From assembly GCF_019200975.1 (NCBI RefSeq), contig NZ_JAHTMR010000002.1:417679-481678 (forward strand): a stretch of DNA of 64,000 nt. The letters are read 5' to 3'. How positions within the stretch are numbered: position 1 is the stretch's first letter; each line of letters begins with the position of its first letter. The position numbers were made by a program, and so were the translations under genes. This document shows positions 35,137 to 42,965 of this stretch, in pieces. The notes under the pieces were generated by a model. It saw only the letters and a list, made by a program, of their open reading frames with translations, was not told the DNA's origin and searched no databases. The DNA is from Pseudomonas sp. PD9R (GTDB lineage: Bacteria; Pseudomonadota; Gammaproteobacteria; Pseudomonadales; Pseudomonadaceae).

Positions 35137-36441
35137 ATGACAATCCCTTCAGCTAATACAGCTCATTACACGGGTGAAGAACGCAGCAAGCGGATCTTTG
35201 CCATTGTCGGCGCCTCGTCCGGCAACCTGGTCGAATGGTTCGACTTCTACGTCTACGCCTTCAGTGCAATCTACTTCGCGGCGGCTTTTTTTCCGTCCGA
35301 CAACCCCACCGTGCAATTGGTCAACACTGCCGGGGTGTTTGCCGCCGGGTTCCTGATGCGGCCCATCGGCGGCTGGATTTTTGGCCGTGTGGCGGACAAG
35401 CACGGGCGCAAGAACTCGATGATGATTTCGATTCTGATGATGTGCTTCGGCTCGTTGCTCATCGCCTGCCTGCCGACCTACAAGGACATCGGTGTCTGGG
35501 CGCCGGTGCTGCTGCTGTTCGCTCGCTTGCTTCAAGGGCTGTCGGTGGGTGGCGAGTACGGCACCACCGCGACCTACATGAGTGAAGTCGCCCTCAAGGG
35601 CCAGCGCGGTTTCTTTGCCTCATTTCAGTACGTGACGCTGATTGGCGGTCAATTGTTGGCGGTGTTGGTGGTAGTGATCCTGCAACAATTCCTCAACGAG
35701 GATGAGCTGCGCGCTTATGGCTGGCGGATCCCGTTTGTGGTCGGTGCGTTGGCGGCGTTGATTTCGCTGTTCCTGCGTCGGTCGCTGAAAGAAACCAGCA
35801 GCAAGGAAATGCGCGAAAACAAGGACGCCGGCAGCATCCGCGCGCTGTTCCGCGATCACAAAGCGGCGTTCATTACTGTGCTGGGTTACACCGCCGGTGG
35901 CTCGCTGATTTTCTATACCTTCACCACGTACATGCAGAAATACCTGGTCAACACGGCCGGCATGCCTGCCAAGACCGCCAGTTACATCATGACCGGCGCG
36001 CTGTTCCTTTATATGTGCATGCAGCCGGTTTTCGGCATGCTCGCCGACAAGATCGGTCGACGTAACTCGATGTTGTGGTTTGGTGCCTTGGGCACGCTGT
36101 GCACCGTGCCGATTCTACTGAGCCTGAAAAGTGTCGGCAGCCCATTCATGGCCTTTGTGCTGATTACCCTGGCGCTGGCGATCGTGAGTTTCTACACCTC
36201 GATCAGCGGCCTGGTAAAAGCCGAAATGTTCCCGCCGGAAGTGCGCGCATTGGGCGTCGGCCTGGCGTATGCGGTGGCGAATGCGATCTTTGGCGGCTCG
36301 GCGGAATACGTCGCCCTGAGCCTCAAAGCCGTGGGCATGGAAAACTCCTTCTACTGGTACGTGACCGTGATGATGGCAATAGCATTCCTGTTCAGCCTGC
36401 GTCTGCCCAAGCAAGCAAAGTATTTGCACCACGACCTTTGA
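35137..36441 (+). CDS. pcaT: MHS-family dicarboxylate/beta-ketoadipate transporter PcaT
   Basis: The 434-residue permease (ATG 35137) has the metabolite:H+ symporter signature [13 protein letters not shown] at ~30-42, the A motif [12 protein letters not shown] and the [17 protein letters not shown] block of helix 4. In P. putida pcaT is the first gene of pcaTBDC and encodes uptake of beta-ketoadipate/beta-ketoglutarate-like dicarboxylates. The same order here supports the name. I saw no PcaR box directly upstream. Confidence 0.88.
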   Translation: MTIPSANTAHYTGEERSKRIFAIVGASSGNLVEWFDFYVYAFSAIYFAAAFFPSDNPTVQLVNTAGVFAAGFLMRPIGGWIFGRVADKHGRKNSMMISILMMCFGSLLIACLPTYKDIGVWAPVLLLFARLLQGLSVGGEYGTTATYMSEVALKGQRGFFASFQYVTLIGGQLLAVLVVVILQQFLNEDELRAYGWRIPFVVGALAALISLFLRRSLKETSSKEMRENKDAGSIRALFRDHKAAFITVLGYTAGGSLIFYTFTTYMQKYLVNTAGMPAKTASYIMTGALFLYMCMQPVFGMLADKIGRRNSMLWFGALGTLCTVPILLSLKSVGSPFMAFVLITLALAIVSFYTSISGLVKAEMFPPEVRALGVGLAYAVANAIFGGSAEYVALSLKAVGMENSFYWYVTVMMAIAFLFSLRLPKQAKYLHHDL

Positions 36442-36450
36442 TCTTCTCCC

Positions 36451-36469
36451 GCGGGCCCCAGTGGCCCGC
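36451..36469 (+). other. GC-rich hairpin between pcaT and pcaB
   Basis: GCGGGCC-CCAGT-GGCCCGC is a perfect 7-bp stem, ten bases after the pcaT stop. No T-run follows, so it is more likely an mRNA-stabilising stem or attenuator than a terminator. Confidence 0.5.
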
Positions 36470-36486
36470 ACCTCCAGGGATTGTTT

Positions 36487-37851
36487 ATGAACCAGCGACC
36501 GGGCAATCAATTGTTCGATGCCTATTTCACTGCCCGCGATATGCGTGAAGTGTTCTGCGATCAGGGCCGGGTTCAGGCCATGCTCGATTTCGAAGCGGCA
36601 CTGGCGCGGGCCGAGGCGCGGATCGGTTTGATCCCGCACACGGCGGTGGCACCCATCGAAGCGGCGTGTCAGGCCGGGCACTACGACTTTGCTGCCCTCG
36701 GCGAGGCGATTGCCACGGCGGGTAATTCGGCGATTCCGTTGGTCAAGGCGCTGGGCAAGCAGATCGCTGCGAACAATGCCGAAGCCGAGCGCTATGTGCA
36801 TTTGGGCGCGACCAGTCAGGACGTGATGGACAGCGGCCTGGTGTTGCAACTGCGCCGCGCGCTGGCGTTGATCGACAGTGATCTGGCGCAACTGGGGCAA
36901 ATCCTGGCAATCCAGGCCCAGCGTTATGTCGCTACACCGCTGGCTGGGCGTACGTGGTTGCAACATGCGACGCCGGTCACCCTCGGCATGAAAATCGCCG
37001 GTTGGCTGGGCGCGGTGACCCGCAACCGCCAGCGTCTGCTCGAACTCAAACCGCGTCTGCTGGTGCTGCAATTCGGCGGTGCTTCCGGCACCCTCGCAGC
37101 CCTCGGCGAACAGGCGATGCCGATTGCGCAAGCGCTGGCCGAGGAACTGCAACTTACCTTGCCCGACCAGCCTTGGCATACCCAGCGTGATCGTCTGGTG
37201 GAGTTCGGATCGGTACTTGGACTGATCGCCGGCAGCCTCGGCAAACTGGGCCGCGACATCAGCCTGTTGATGCAAACCGAAGCCGGCGAAGTGTTCGAAC
37301 CGTCGGCGCCGGGCAAGGGCGGTTCCTCGACCATGCCGCACAAACGTAACCCGGTGGGCGCGGCGGTGCTGATCGGCGCGGCGACTCGCATACCCGGTCT
37401 GCTCTCGACCTTGTTCAGCGCCATGCCGCAGGAACACGAGCGCAGCCTGGGCTTGTGGCATGCCGAGTGGGAAACCCTGCCGGAGATTTGCTGCCTGGTG
37501 TCCGGCAGTTTGAAGCAAGCGCTGCTGGTTGCCCAAGGGCTGGAAGTGGACGCCGAGCGCATGGCGCGCAACCTCGATTTGACCCAAGGCCTGGTGCTCG
37601 CCGAAGCGGTAAGCATCGTCCTCGCCCAACGGGTCGGCCGTGACACCGCGCATCACCTGTTGGAGCAATGCTGCAAACGTGCCGTGGCCGAACAGCGTCA
37701 TCTGCGTGCAGTACTCGGCGACGAGCCGCAAGTGACCGCCGAGCTGTCGTTGGCTGAACTCGATCATCTGCTGGACCCCGCCCATTACCTCGGTCAGGCT
37801 CGAACCTGGGTCGAGCGGGCGGTGGCTGAACATTCTGCGTTGACTGCCTGA
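36487..37851 (+). CDS. pcaB: 3-carboxy-cis,cis-muconate cycloisomerase
   Basis: The 454-residue enzyme (ATG 36487) belongs to the fumarase/adenylosuccinate lyase superfamily. GSSTMPHKRNP near residue ~280 is the signature, with the catalytic Ser loop. It also has YVHLGATSQDVMDS near ~100. It converts beta-carboxymuconate from PcaHG to gamma-carboxymuconolactone. It sits in the pcaTBDC operon; pcaD follows after 11 bases. Confidence 0.95.
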   Translation: MNQRPGNQLFDAYFTARDMREVFCDQGRVQAMLDFEAALARAEARIGLIPHTAVAPIEAACQAGHYDFAALGEAIATAGNSAIPLVKALGKQIAANNAEAERYVHLGATSQDVMDSGLVLQLRRALALIDSDLAQLGQILAIQAQRYVATPLAGRTWLQHATPVTLGMKIAGWLGAVTRNRQRLLELKPRLLVLQFGGASGTLAALGEQAMPIAQALAEELQLTLPDQPWHTQRDRLVEFGSVLGLIAGSLGKLGRDISLLMQTEAGEVFEPSAPGKGGSSTMPHKRNPVGAAVLIGAATRIPGLLSTLFSAMPQEHERSLGLWHAEWETLPEICCLVSGSLKQALLVAQGLEVDAERMARNLDLTQGLVLAEAVSIVLAQRVGRDTAHHLLEQCCKRAVAEQRHLRAVLGDEPQVTAELSLAELDHLLDPAHYLGQARTWVERAVAEHSALTA

Positions 37852-37862
37852 AGGAGATTGCT

Positions 37863-38654
37863 GTGGCTTTCGTACAACTCGCCGAGGGCGAACTGAATTA
37901 CCAACTCGACGGACCGGCCGATGCGCCGGTGCTGGTGCTGTCCAACTCATTGGGCACCGACCTGCACATGTGGGATGCACAGATTGCCGCGTTCACCGAG
38001 CATTTTCGCGTGCTGCGTTTCGACACCCGTGGCCACGGCAAATCGCTGGTGACGCCAGGGCCGTACAGCATCGAGCAGTTGGGCCACGACGTGCTGGCGC
38101 TGCTCGATGCCTTGCACATCGAGCGGGCGCATTTTTGCGGTCTGTCCATGGGCGGCTTGATCGGGCAATGGCTGGGGATTAATGCCGGTGATCGCCTGAA
38201 CAAACTGGTGGTATGCAACACCGCGGCGAAAATCGGCGATCCATCGATCTGGAACCCGCGCATCGAAACTGTTTTGCGCGATGGTCAGGCAGCCATGGTT
38301 GCGCTGCGCGATGCATCGATTGCACGCTGGTTCACCCCGGACTTCTCGGCGGCCAACCCGGCAGTGGCGAAGACGATCACCGACATGCTCGCGGCCACAT
38401 CGCCCGAAGGCTACGCGGCCAATTGCGCGGCAGTGCGCGATGCCGATTTCCGCGATCAGTTGTCCTCCATCAAAGTGCCGCTGCTGGTGGTTGCCGGTGC
38501 TGAAGACGCGGTCACGCCGCCGTCCGGTGGGCATTTCATTCAGGAGCACGTGCCGGGCGCCGAGTACGCCGAGTTCTACGCGGCGCACTTGTCCAACGTT
38601 CAGGCCGGCAATGCATTCAGCGAGCGGGTACTGGCGTTTTTGCAGGCTCAGTGA
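37863..38654 (+). CDS. pcaD: 3-oxoadipate enol-lactonase
   Basis: This 263-residue alpha/beta hydrolase starts at GTG 37863, behind GAAGGAGA. The nucleophile is S95 in GLSMGG. DTRGHGKS (~54-61) and the final AAHLSNVQ with the catalytic His complete the fold. It hydrolyses beta-ketoadipate enol-lactone to beta-ketoadipate. pcaC follows by 10 bases with its own GAGGAGA site. Confidence 0.95.
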   Translation: MAFVQLAEGELNYQLDGPADAPVLVLSNSLGTDLHMWDAQIAAFTEHFRVLRFDTRGHGKSLVTPGPYSIEQLGHDVLALLDALHIERAHFCGLSMGGLIGQWLGINAGDRLNKLVVCNTAAKIGDPSIWNPRIETVLRDGQAAMVALRDASIARWFTPDFSAANPAVAKTITDMLAATSPEGYAANCAAVRDADFRDQLSSIKVPLLVVAGAEDAVTPPSGGHFIQEHVPGAEYAEFYAAHLSNVQAGNAFSERVLAFLQAQ

Positions 38655-38664
38655 GGAGATTTTC

Positions 38665-39057
38665 GTGGACGAGAAACAACGTTACGACGAGGGCATGAAG
38701 GTCCGTCGCGCAGTACTGGGCGACGCTCACGTCGACCGCAGCCTGACCGCCTTGACCGAGTTCAACTCGGAGTTTCAGGAAATGATCACCCGCCATGCCT
38801 GGGGTGACATCTGGACCCGCCCGGGCCTGCCACGTCACACCCGTAGCCTGATCACCATTTCAATGCTGATCGGCATGAACCGCAGCGAAGAACTCAAACT
38901 GCACCTGCGCGCCGCCGCCAACAACGGCGTGAGCCGTGGCGAGATCAAGGAAGTGATCATGCAAAGCGCGATTTACTGCGGCATCCCGGCGGCTAACGCA
39001 ACGTTCCACCTGGCCGAGTCGGTGTGGGATGAGTTGGGGGTTGAGTCGCGGGAATAA
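38665..39057 (+). CDS. pcaC: 4-carboxymuconolactone decarboxylase
   Basis: The 130-residue protein starts at GTG 38665 (MDEKQRYDEGMKVRRAVLGD). It is full length for a free-standing PcaC, not fused to PcaD as in some bacteria. WGDIWTRPGLPRHTRSLITI and IYCGIPAANATFHLA are the AhpD-like/CMD fold core. It removes CO2 from carboxymuconolactone to give the enol-lactone used by PcaD. Confidence 0.95.
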   Translation: MDEKQRYDEGMKVRRAVLGDAHVDRSLTALTEFNSEFQEMITRHAWGDIWTRPGLPRHTRSLITISMLIGMNRSEELKLHLRAAANNGVSRGEIKEVIMQSAIYCGIPAANATFHLAESVWDELGVESRE

Positions 39058-39073
39058 TAGGGTAACGGCTTTG

Positions 39074-39141
39074 AAAAGATCGCAGCCTGCGGTAGCTCCT
39101 ACATAGATCGGTGTAGGAACTGCCGCAGGCTGCGATCTTTT
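39074..39141. repeat. Paired REP element (main family)
   Basis: AAAAGATCGCAGCCTGCGGTAGCTCCTACA and TGTAGGAACTGCCGCAGGCTGCGATCTTTT, one substitution in each arm, lie between convergent pcaC and the porin gene. Confidence 0.9.
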
Positions 39142-39150
39142 ATTTTGTGT

Positions 39151-40410
39151 TTACAGCAGGCTGATCGGATAACTGACGATCAAGCGGTTTTCGTCGAACT
39201 CATTGTTGCTGTAATCGCGGCGCATGGTCGAGTTGCGCCATTTCAGGTTCAGATCCTTTAGCGCACCGCTTTGAACGGTGTAACCCAACTCACTTTCGCG
39301 TCCCCATTCCTTGCCGTCGGTGATGCTGCCGGTGTGCACATTGTCGCCGCTGATGTAGCGGTTCATCAGGGTCAGGCCGGGCACGCCGAGGGCGACGAAG
39401 TTGTAGTCGTGACGCACTTGCCAGGATTTTTCCCGGGCGTTGTCATAGCTGGAGTTGTAACTGTCATTGGCCAAGGTGCCGCCGCTGGTGCCATTGACGC
39501 GCATCCACGGGCTGTCGCCGGTGAGCTTTTGCAGGCCGACGTAAAAGGTGCTGCCGCCATACTTGGCCGAGAGCAGGCCGTACAAGGTTTTGTTGTCCAA
39601 CTCGCCGGCGCGGGCGCTGCCGTCATCCTTGCCGTAGAAGAAGCCGAGGTTGGCACCCAAGGTCCAGTCGCCGAGGGGCTGGCTGTGCACCAGGTTGATG
39701 AATTGCTGGCTGTAGATGTCTTTGAGCTCGGCGTTCCACACACCGATCTGCGTGCGTTTTTCGTTGAACAGATACTCGCCACCCTCGAAGTTGAAACGGT
39801 CAGAGGTGAACGCTGCTTTGCCGGTCATCGACATGTCGCTCATGCTGCTGTCGTCCCGCGGGCTGTTGGCGCGGAACTGGCCGCCATAGAGCGTCAGGCC
39901 GTTGATTTCCTTTGACGTGACCTGACCGCCACGGAACGTTTGCGGCAGTGAGCGACCGTCGTCCGAACGCAAAATCGGCAATACCGGCATCCATTCGCCG
40001 ACCTTCGCTTCGGTCTGCGACAGCTTGGCCTTGAACGCTACGTTGGTGCGGCCGAAGTTGTCCGCCGGTCGACCGTCGTGATCCAGCGGCAGCAACTGCG
40101 TACCGCCGGTGCCTTTGCCGCCATCGAGTTTCACCGAGTACAGCCCCAGCACATCCATGCCGAAACCGACCGTGCCTTGGGTAAACCCGGACTTGGCATC
40201 GAGAATGAAGTTTTGCGTCCACTCTTCAGCCTTGCCTTGAGCCTTGGTCGGGTTGGTGAAGTTGCGGTTGATGTAGAAGTTGCGCAGGTTGAGATTGACC
40301 TTGGCGCCTTCGACAAAACCAGCCTCTTCTGCCTGGGCGGGCAGGGCTGCGCTGGCCAGGGCGACGGCAATCAGACTGGGGACGAAATACTGCGCGGTGG
40401 AAGGCTTCAT
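39151..40410 (-). CDS. OprD-family outer-membrane porin (PcaP/BenF-like)
   Basis: The 419-residue protein starts at ATG 40410 with signal peptide MKPSTAQYFVPSLIAVALAS ending ALPAQA. The mature part has the OprD pattern: FVEGAKVNLNLRNFYINRNF, QGTVGFGMDVLGLYSVKLDGG, and a C-terminal beta strand ending RLIVSYPISLL with a hydrophobic last residue. OprD porins pass one class of carboxylates; aromatic acids are likely substrates here. In P. putida a BenF-like porin also adjoins the pca genes. The gene is convergent with pcaC, and a PcaR box lies ~212 bases upstream of its start. Confidence 0.88.
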   Translation of the reverse strand: MKPSTAQYFVPSLIAVALASAALPAQAEEAGFVEGAKVNLNLRNFYINRNFTNPTKAQGKAEEWTQNFILDAKSGFTQGTVGFGMDVLGLYSVKLDGGKGTGGTQLLPLDHDGRPADNFGRTNVAFKAKLSQTEAKVGEWMPVLPILRSDDGRSLPQTFRGGQVTSKEINGLTLYGGQFRANSPRDDSSMSDMSMTGKAAFTSDRFNFEGGEYLFNEKRTQIGVWNAELKDIYSQQFINLVHSQPLGDWTLGANLGFFYGKDDGSARAGELDNKTLYGLLSAKYGGSTFYVGLQKLTGDSPWMRVNGTSGGTLANDSYNSSYDNAREKSWQVRHDYNFVALGVPGLTLMNRYISGDNVHTGSITDGKEWGRESELGYTVQSGALKDLNLKWRNSTMRRDYSNNEFDENRLIVSYPISLL

Positions 40411-40621
40411 GTGCTCGGGTCTCTCTAATTCTTGGGGATGAAACGGGTACTGCCGCAACCGTGAGGTGCAGACATGCAATCGGATGTTTTGCGGTAAGGC
40501 TTGGGAGTCAACCGGACATAGCGGGGCGCGGGAGCATGGTGACGAACCTGTTGTTATTGGTCTTGTGCGCCGAATGGTGCGGGGAATGGACTAGATGGTT
40601 CAATTGGTGAAAGCGGGTTTT

Positions 40622-40636
40622 GGGCGATTATCGAAC
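40622..40636 (-). promoter_or_regulatory. PcaR box upstream of the OprD-family porin
   Basis: On the minus strand this reads GTTCGATAATCGCCC, identical over all 15 bases to the box before pcaR. It lies 212 bases upstream of the porin start codon, in the direction of that gene. Confidence 0.7.
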
Positions 40637-40734
40637 AGAAGAGACAATGGAGTTTTTCTAGGTTGGAATACGCCAAATAAGCATTCTATTTTAGGGTTAA
40701 GAAAGCCCTGAACCTATATCGCGTGGATGTCAAT

Positions 40735-40750
40735 CTGTCATATGTGACAG
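40735..40750. promoter_or_regulatory. Inverted repeat upstream of the AT-rich gene
   Basis: CTGTCA-TATG-TGACAG has 6-bp inverted arms and lies 81 bases before the start of the unknown gene. It may be an operator; no regulator is suggested. Confidence 0.35.
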
Positions 40751-40830
40751 TTGTTGGGATGTGTTTTTGGTATTAAGGTTTTTCGGCGTGTTAAGACAGA
40801 TTTATTGTTATTTTGAATCGGGAGATTGTG

Positions 40831-41345
40831 ATGAGTACTAAAACGAGCAAGTTGGTCACTGAGATAGATGAACGGGTTATCTATGAGGATGGTAAGCCCA
40901 AGACAGTAAGTTTGTCCGGGTCTGATATCCCGTTAGCGCTCACAAAGGGAAGGGCCCACGGAGATATCAAAATTGATGGCGAGATTTTTAAATCAATTGA
41001 ATCGCAAGCCTTGTATTTTGTCTGGAGTGAAAAAAACCCTGGTGTTGTCGGTTTTTTTTAGAGGTTACGTACGAGGGCGGGAGGTTACGCATCTCCGGTG
41101 ATGAATTGGAGACGAATAAGTCTTATCATATTTCAGCAGATTCTTCTGATGTAGATGTATTGTTTGATATAGAAGGGGTGACTGCATGGCCGCATTACGT
41201 ACCACAGGGTACTTTACATGTCCGGGAGGCTACTAAGAATTCAATAAGTGGTTATTTTTCGTTTGGCTTTAAAAATAACGCGTCGGATGATAAGCGAGAG
41301 ATTACTTTTATATGTAATGTGTTCTCGTTGAATATTAGTGATTAG
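40831..41345 (+). pseudogene. Unknown AT-rich gene interrupted by a frameshift in a T8 run
   Basis: ATG 40831 behind GGGAGATTG opens a frame (MSTKTSKLVTEIDERVIYED ...) that stops at 41061, right after TTTTTTTT (41052-41059). The coding pattern resumes in the frame shifted by -1 (LEVTYEGGRLRISGDELE ...) and ends at 41345. One extra T, or -1 slippage on the run, would give a continuous ~171-residue protein ending FICNVFSLNISD. The composition looks beta-rich, with no signal peptide or membrane helix. I recognise no family. The AT-rich base use, unlike all neighbours, suggests recent transfer. It may be a decayed gene, a phase-variable gene, a slippage-expressed gene or an assembly error. Confidence 0.55.
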
Positions 41346-41452
41346 GCGGGTTTTAGTTGCTGGAAGTATTTTGTTCGGTTGATGTGGCAGCTCTAGGCTA
41401 GAGCTTGTCAAGCATGGTGAGTACAGGTTTTTTATGCAAGAAGAAAGTGTTA

Positions 41453-41492
41453 TAAAAAACGCACCAAGGAACAGTTCTTTGGTGCGTTTTGT
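41453..41492. terminator. Bidirectional terminator
   Basis: AAAACGCACCAAGGAAC and GTTCTTTGGTGCGTTTT form a long stem with A and T tracts on either side. It ends the minus-strand efflux operon and could also stop plus-strand transcripts from the AT-rich gene. Confidence 0.85.
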
Positions 41493-41504
41493 TTTGCTAC
41501 TTGA

Positions 41505-42965
41505 TCAAAACATTCTCATCTTCGGCGCTTCTTCTTTCAACGGCTCATTCTTCGCCGTCTGTTCATTCCAGCCACCACCCAGTGCCTTGTACAGATTGAC
41601 CTGGCTGATCAATTGCGCCAGACGGTCGGTGATTAGCGACTGTTGAGATGCGAACAACTGGCGCTGGGCATCGAGGAACGTCAGGTTGCTGTCGACCCCG
41701 ATGCGGTAACGCCGCTCGGCCAGACGGTAGTAGTCCTGGTTGGCGCTGACCAGATTACGCTGGGCTTGCACCTGATCGGTGTAGGTCCCGCGTGAGGCCA
41801 GGCCATCGGCGACTTCCTGGAAGGCGGTCTGGATGGATTTCTCGTAGTTCGCCACGCCGATGTCTTTCTGGATTTTCGAGTAATCCAGGCTGGCGCGCAG
41901 GCTGCCGGCGTTGAAGATCGGCAGGTTGATCTGTGGCTGGAACAACCAGGTGCCCGAACCACCCTTGAACAGACCGGACAGGTCCGGGCTCAGGGTCCCG
42001 GCATTGGCGGTCAGGCTGATACTCGGGAAGAACGCCGCGCGTGCTGCACCAATGTTGGCGTTAGCCGCCTTGAGGTTGTATTCGGCCTGGAGGATATCCG
42101 GGCGACGTTGCAGCAAGTCCGATGGCAAACCGGCCGGCACGTCGCTCAGCAGGTCGTCGCTCAGCGGTTTAGCCGCTGCCAGGTTGGCGGGGACGCCGGT
42201 GCCGAGCAGCAGGACCAGACTGTTTTCATCCTGGGCGACCTGGCGAGTGTAACGGGCCAGTTGCGCACGGGCGTTTTCCACCGAGGTACGCGACTGCGCC
42301 AGGTCCAGTGCCGAGGCCACACCCACTTCGTTGCTGCGGGCGGTGAGCTTGTAGCTCTCCTCGAAGGCACCAAGCGTGTCCTGAGTGACTTTCAGCAGTT
42401 CCTTGTCGGCCTGCCAGGTCAGGTAAGCGTTGGCAACGCTGGCCACCAGGCTGAGCTGGGTACTGCGACGCGCTTCTTCAGTCGAGAAGTACTGTTGCAG
42501 TGCTTGTTCGCTCAGGCTGCGAACCCGACCGAACAGGTCGAGTTCATAAGCGCTGATACCGACCGTGGCCGAGTAGGAACTGGTGATGCCCGCCTGACCG
42601 GTCTGTGAAACGTCGGCCGGAACGCGCTGACGGCTGCCGGTGCCATTGGCCGAAACGGCCGGGAACAGATCGGCGCGCTGAATGCGGTACTGAGCCGCAA
42701 AGGCATCGATGTTCAGGGCCGCGACACGCAGGTCACGGTTGTTTTCCAGGGCGACCTGAATCAGCTGTTGCAGCGCCGGGTCATGGAAAAACTGCTTCCA
42801 GCCTTGCTCCGCAGCCGCCTGGGCGGGCGCCTGGGCCGGCGAGTACGCCGGGCCCTGCGGGTATTGGCCTGCCACCGGTGCTTCAGGCTGCTGATAATCA
42901 GGTATCAGCGAGCAGCCACCGAGCACGAACGCGGCGATTGCCAGGGAGAGTAGCGACTTGCTCAT
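41505..42965 (-). CDS. ttgC: RND efflux outer-membrane channel (OprM/TtgC/EmhC)
   Basis: The 486-residue outer membrane factor has a lipoprotein signal [18 protein letters not shown] with the acylated Cys at 18. Two OEP repeats follow, including [37 protein letters not shown] and [17 protein letters not shown], as in OprM. It forms the trimeric exit duct of the tripartite pump. Its start overlaps the ttgB stop by one base (TAATG). I use ttg by comparison with P. putida; mexAB-oprM and emhABC are equivalent names. Confidence 0.93.
   Translation of the reverse strand: MSKSLLSLAIAAFVLGGCSLIPDYQQPEAPVAGQYPQGPAYSPAQAPAQAAAEQGWKQFFHDPALQQLIQVALENNRDLRVAALNIDAFAAQYRIQRADLFPAVSANGTGSRQRVPADVSQTGQAGITSSYSATVGISAYELDLFGRVRSLSEQALQQYFSTEEARRSTQLSLVASVANAYLTWQADKELLKVTQDTLGAFEESYKLTARSNEVGVASALDLAQSRTSVENARAQLARYTRQVAQDENSLVLLLGTGVPANLAAAKPLSDDLLSDVPAGLPSDLLQRRPDILQAEYNLKAANANIGAARAAFFPSISLTANAGTLSPDLSGLFKGGSGTWLFQPQINLPIFNAGSLRASLDYSKIQKDIGVANYEKSIQTAFQEVADGLASRGTYTDQVQAQRNLVSANQDYYRLAERRYRIGVDSNLTFLDAQRQLFASQQSLITDRLAQLISQVNLYKALGGGWNEQTAKNEPLKEEAPKMRMF

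Larger units (their letters stand above)
40411..40830. other. Intergenic region between the porin and the AT-rich unknown gene
   Basis: These 420 bases hold no open gene I can support. The left half is GC-rich; from ~40600 it becomes clearly AT-rich, and this continues through the unknown gene. It contains the PcaR box and the inverted repeat CTGTCA-TATG-TGACAG (40735-40750). Confidence 0.6.

Noticed and set aside
36115..37980. 621-codon minus-strand frame
   Set aside because: Antisense to pcaT and pcaB; the composition is rich in Arg/His/Gln as expected for a shadow frame.
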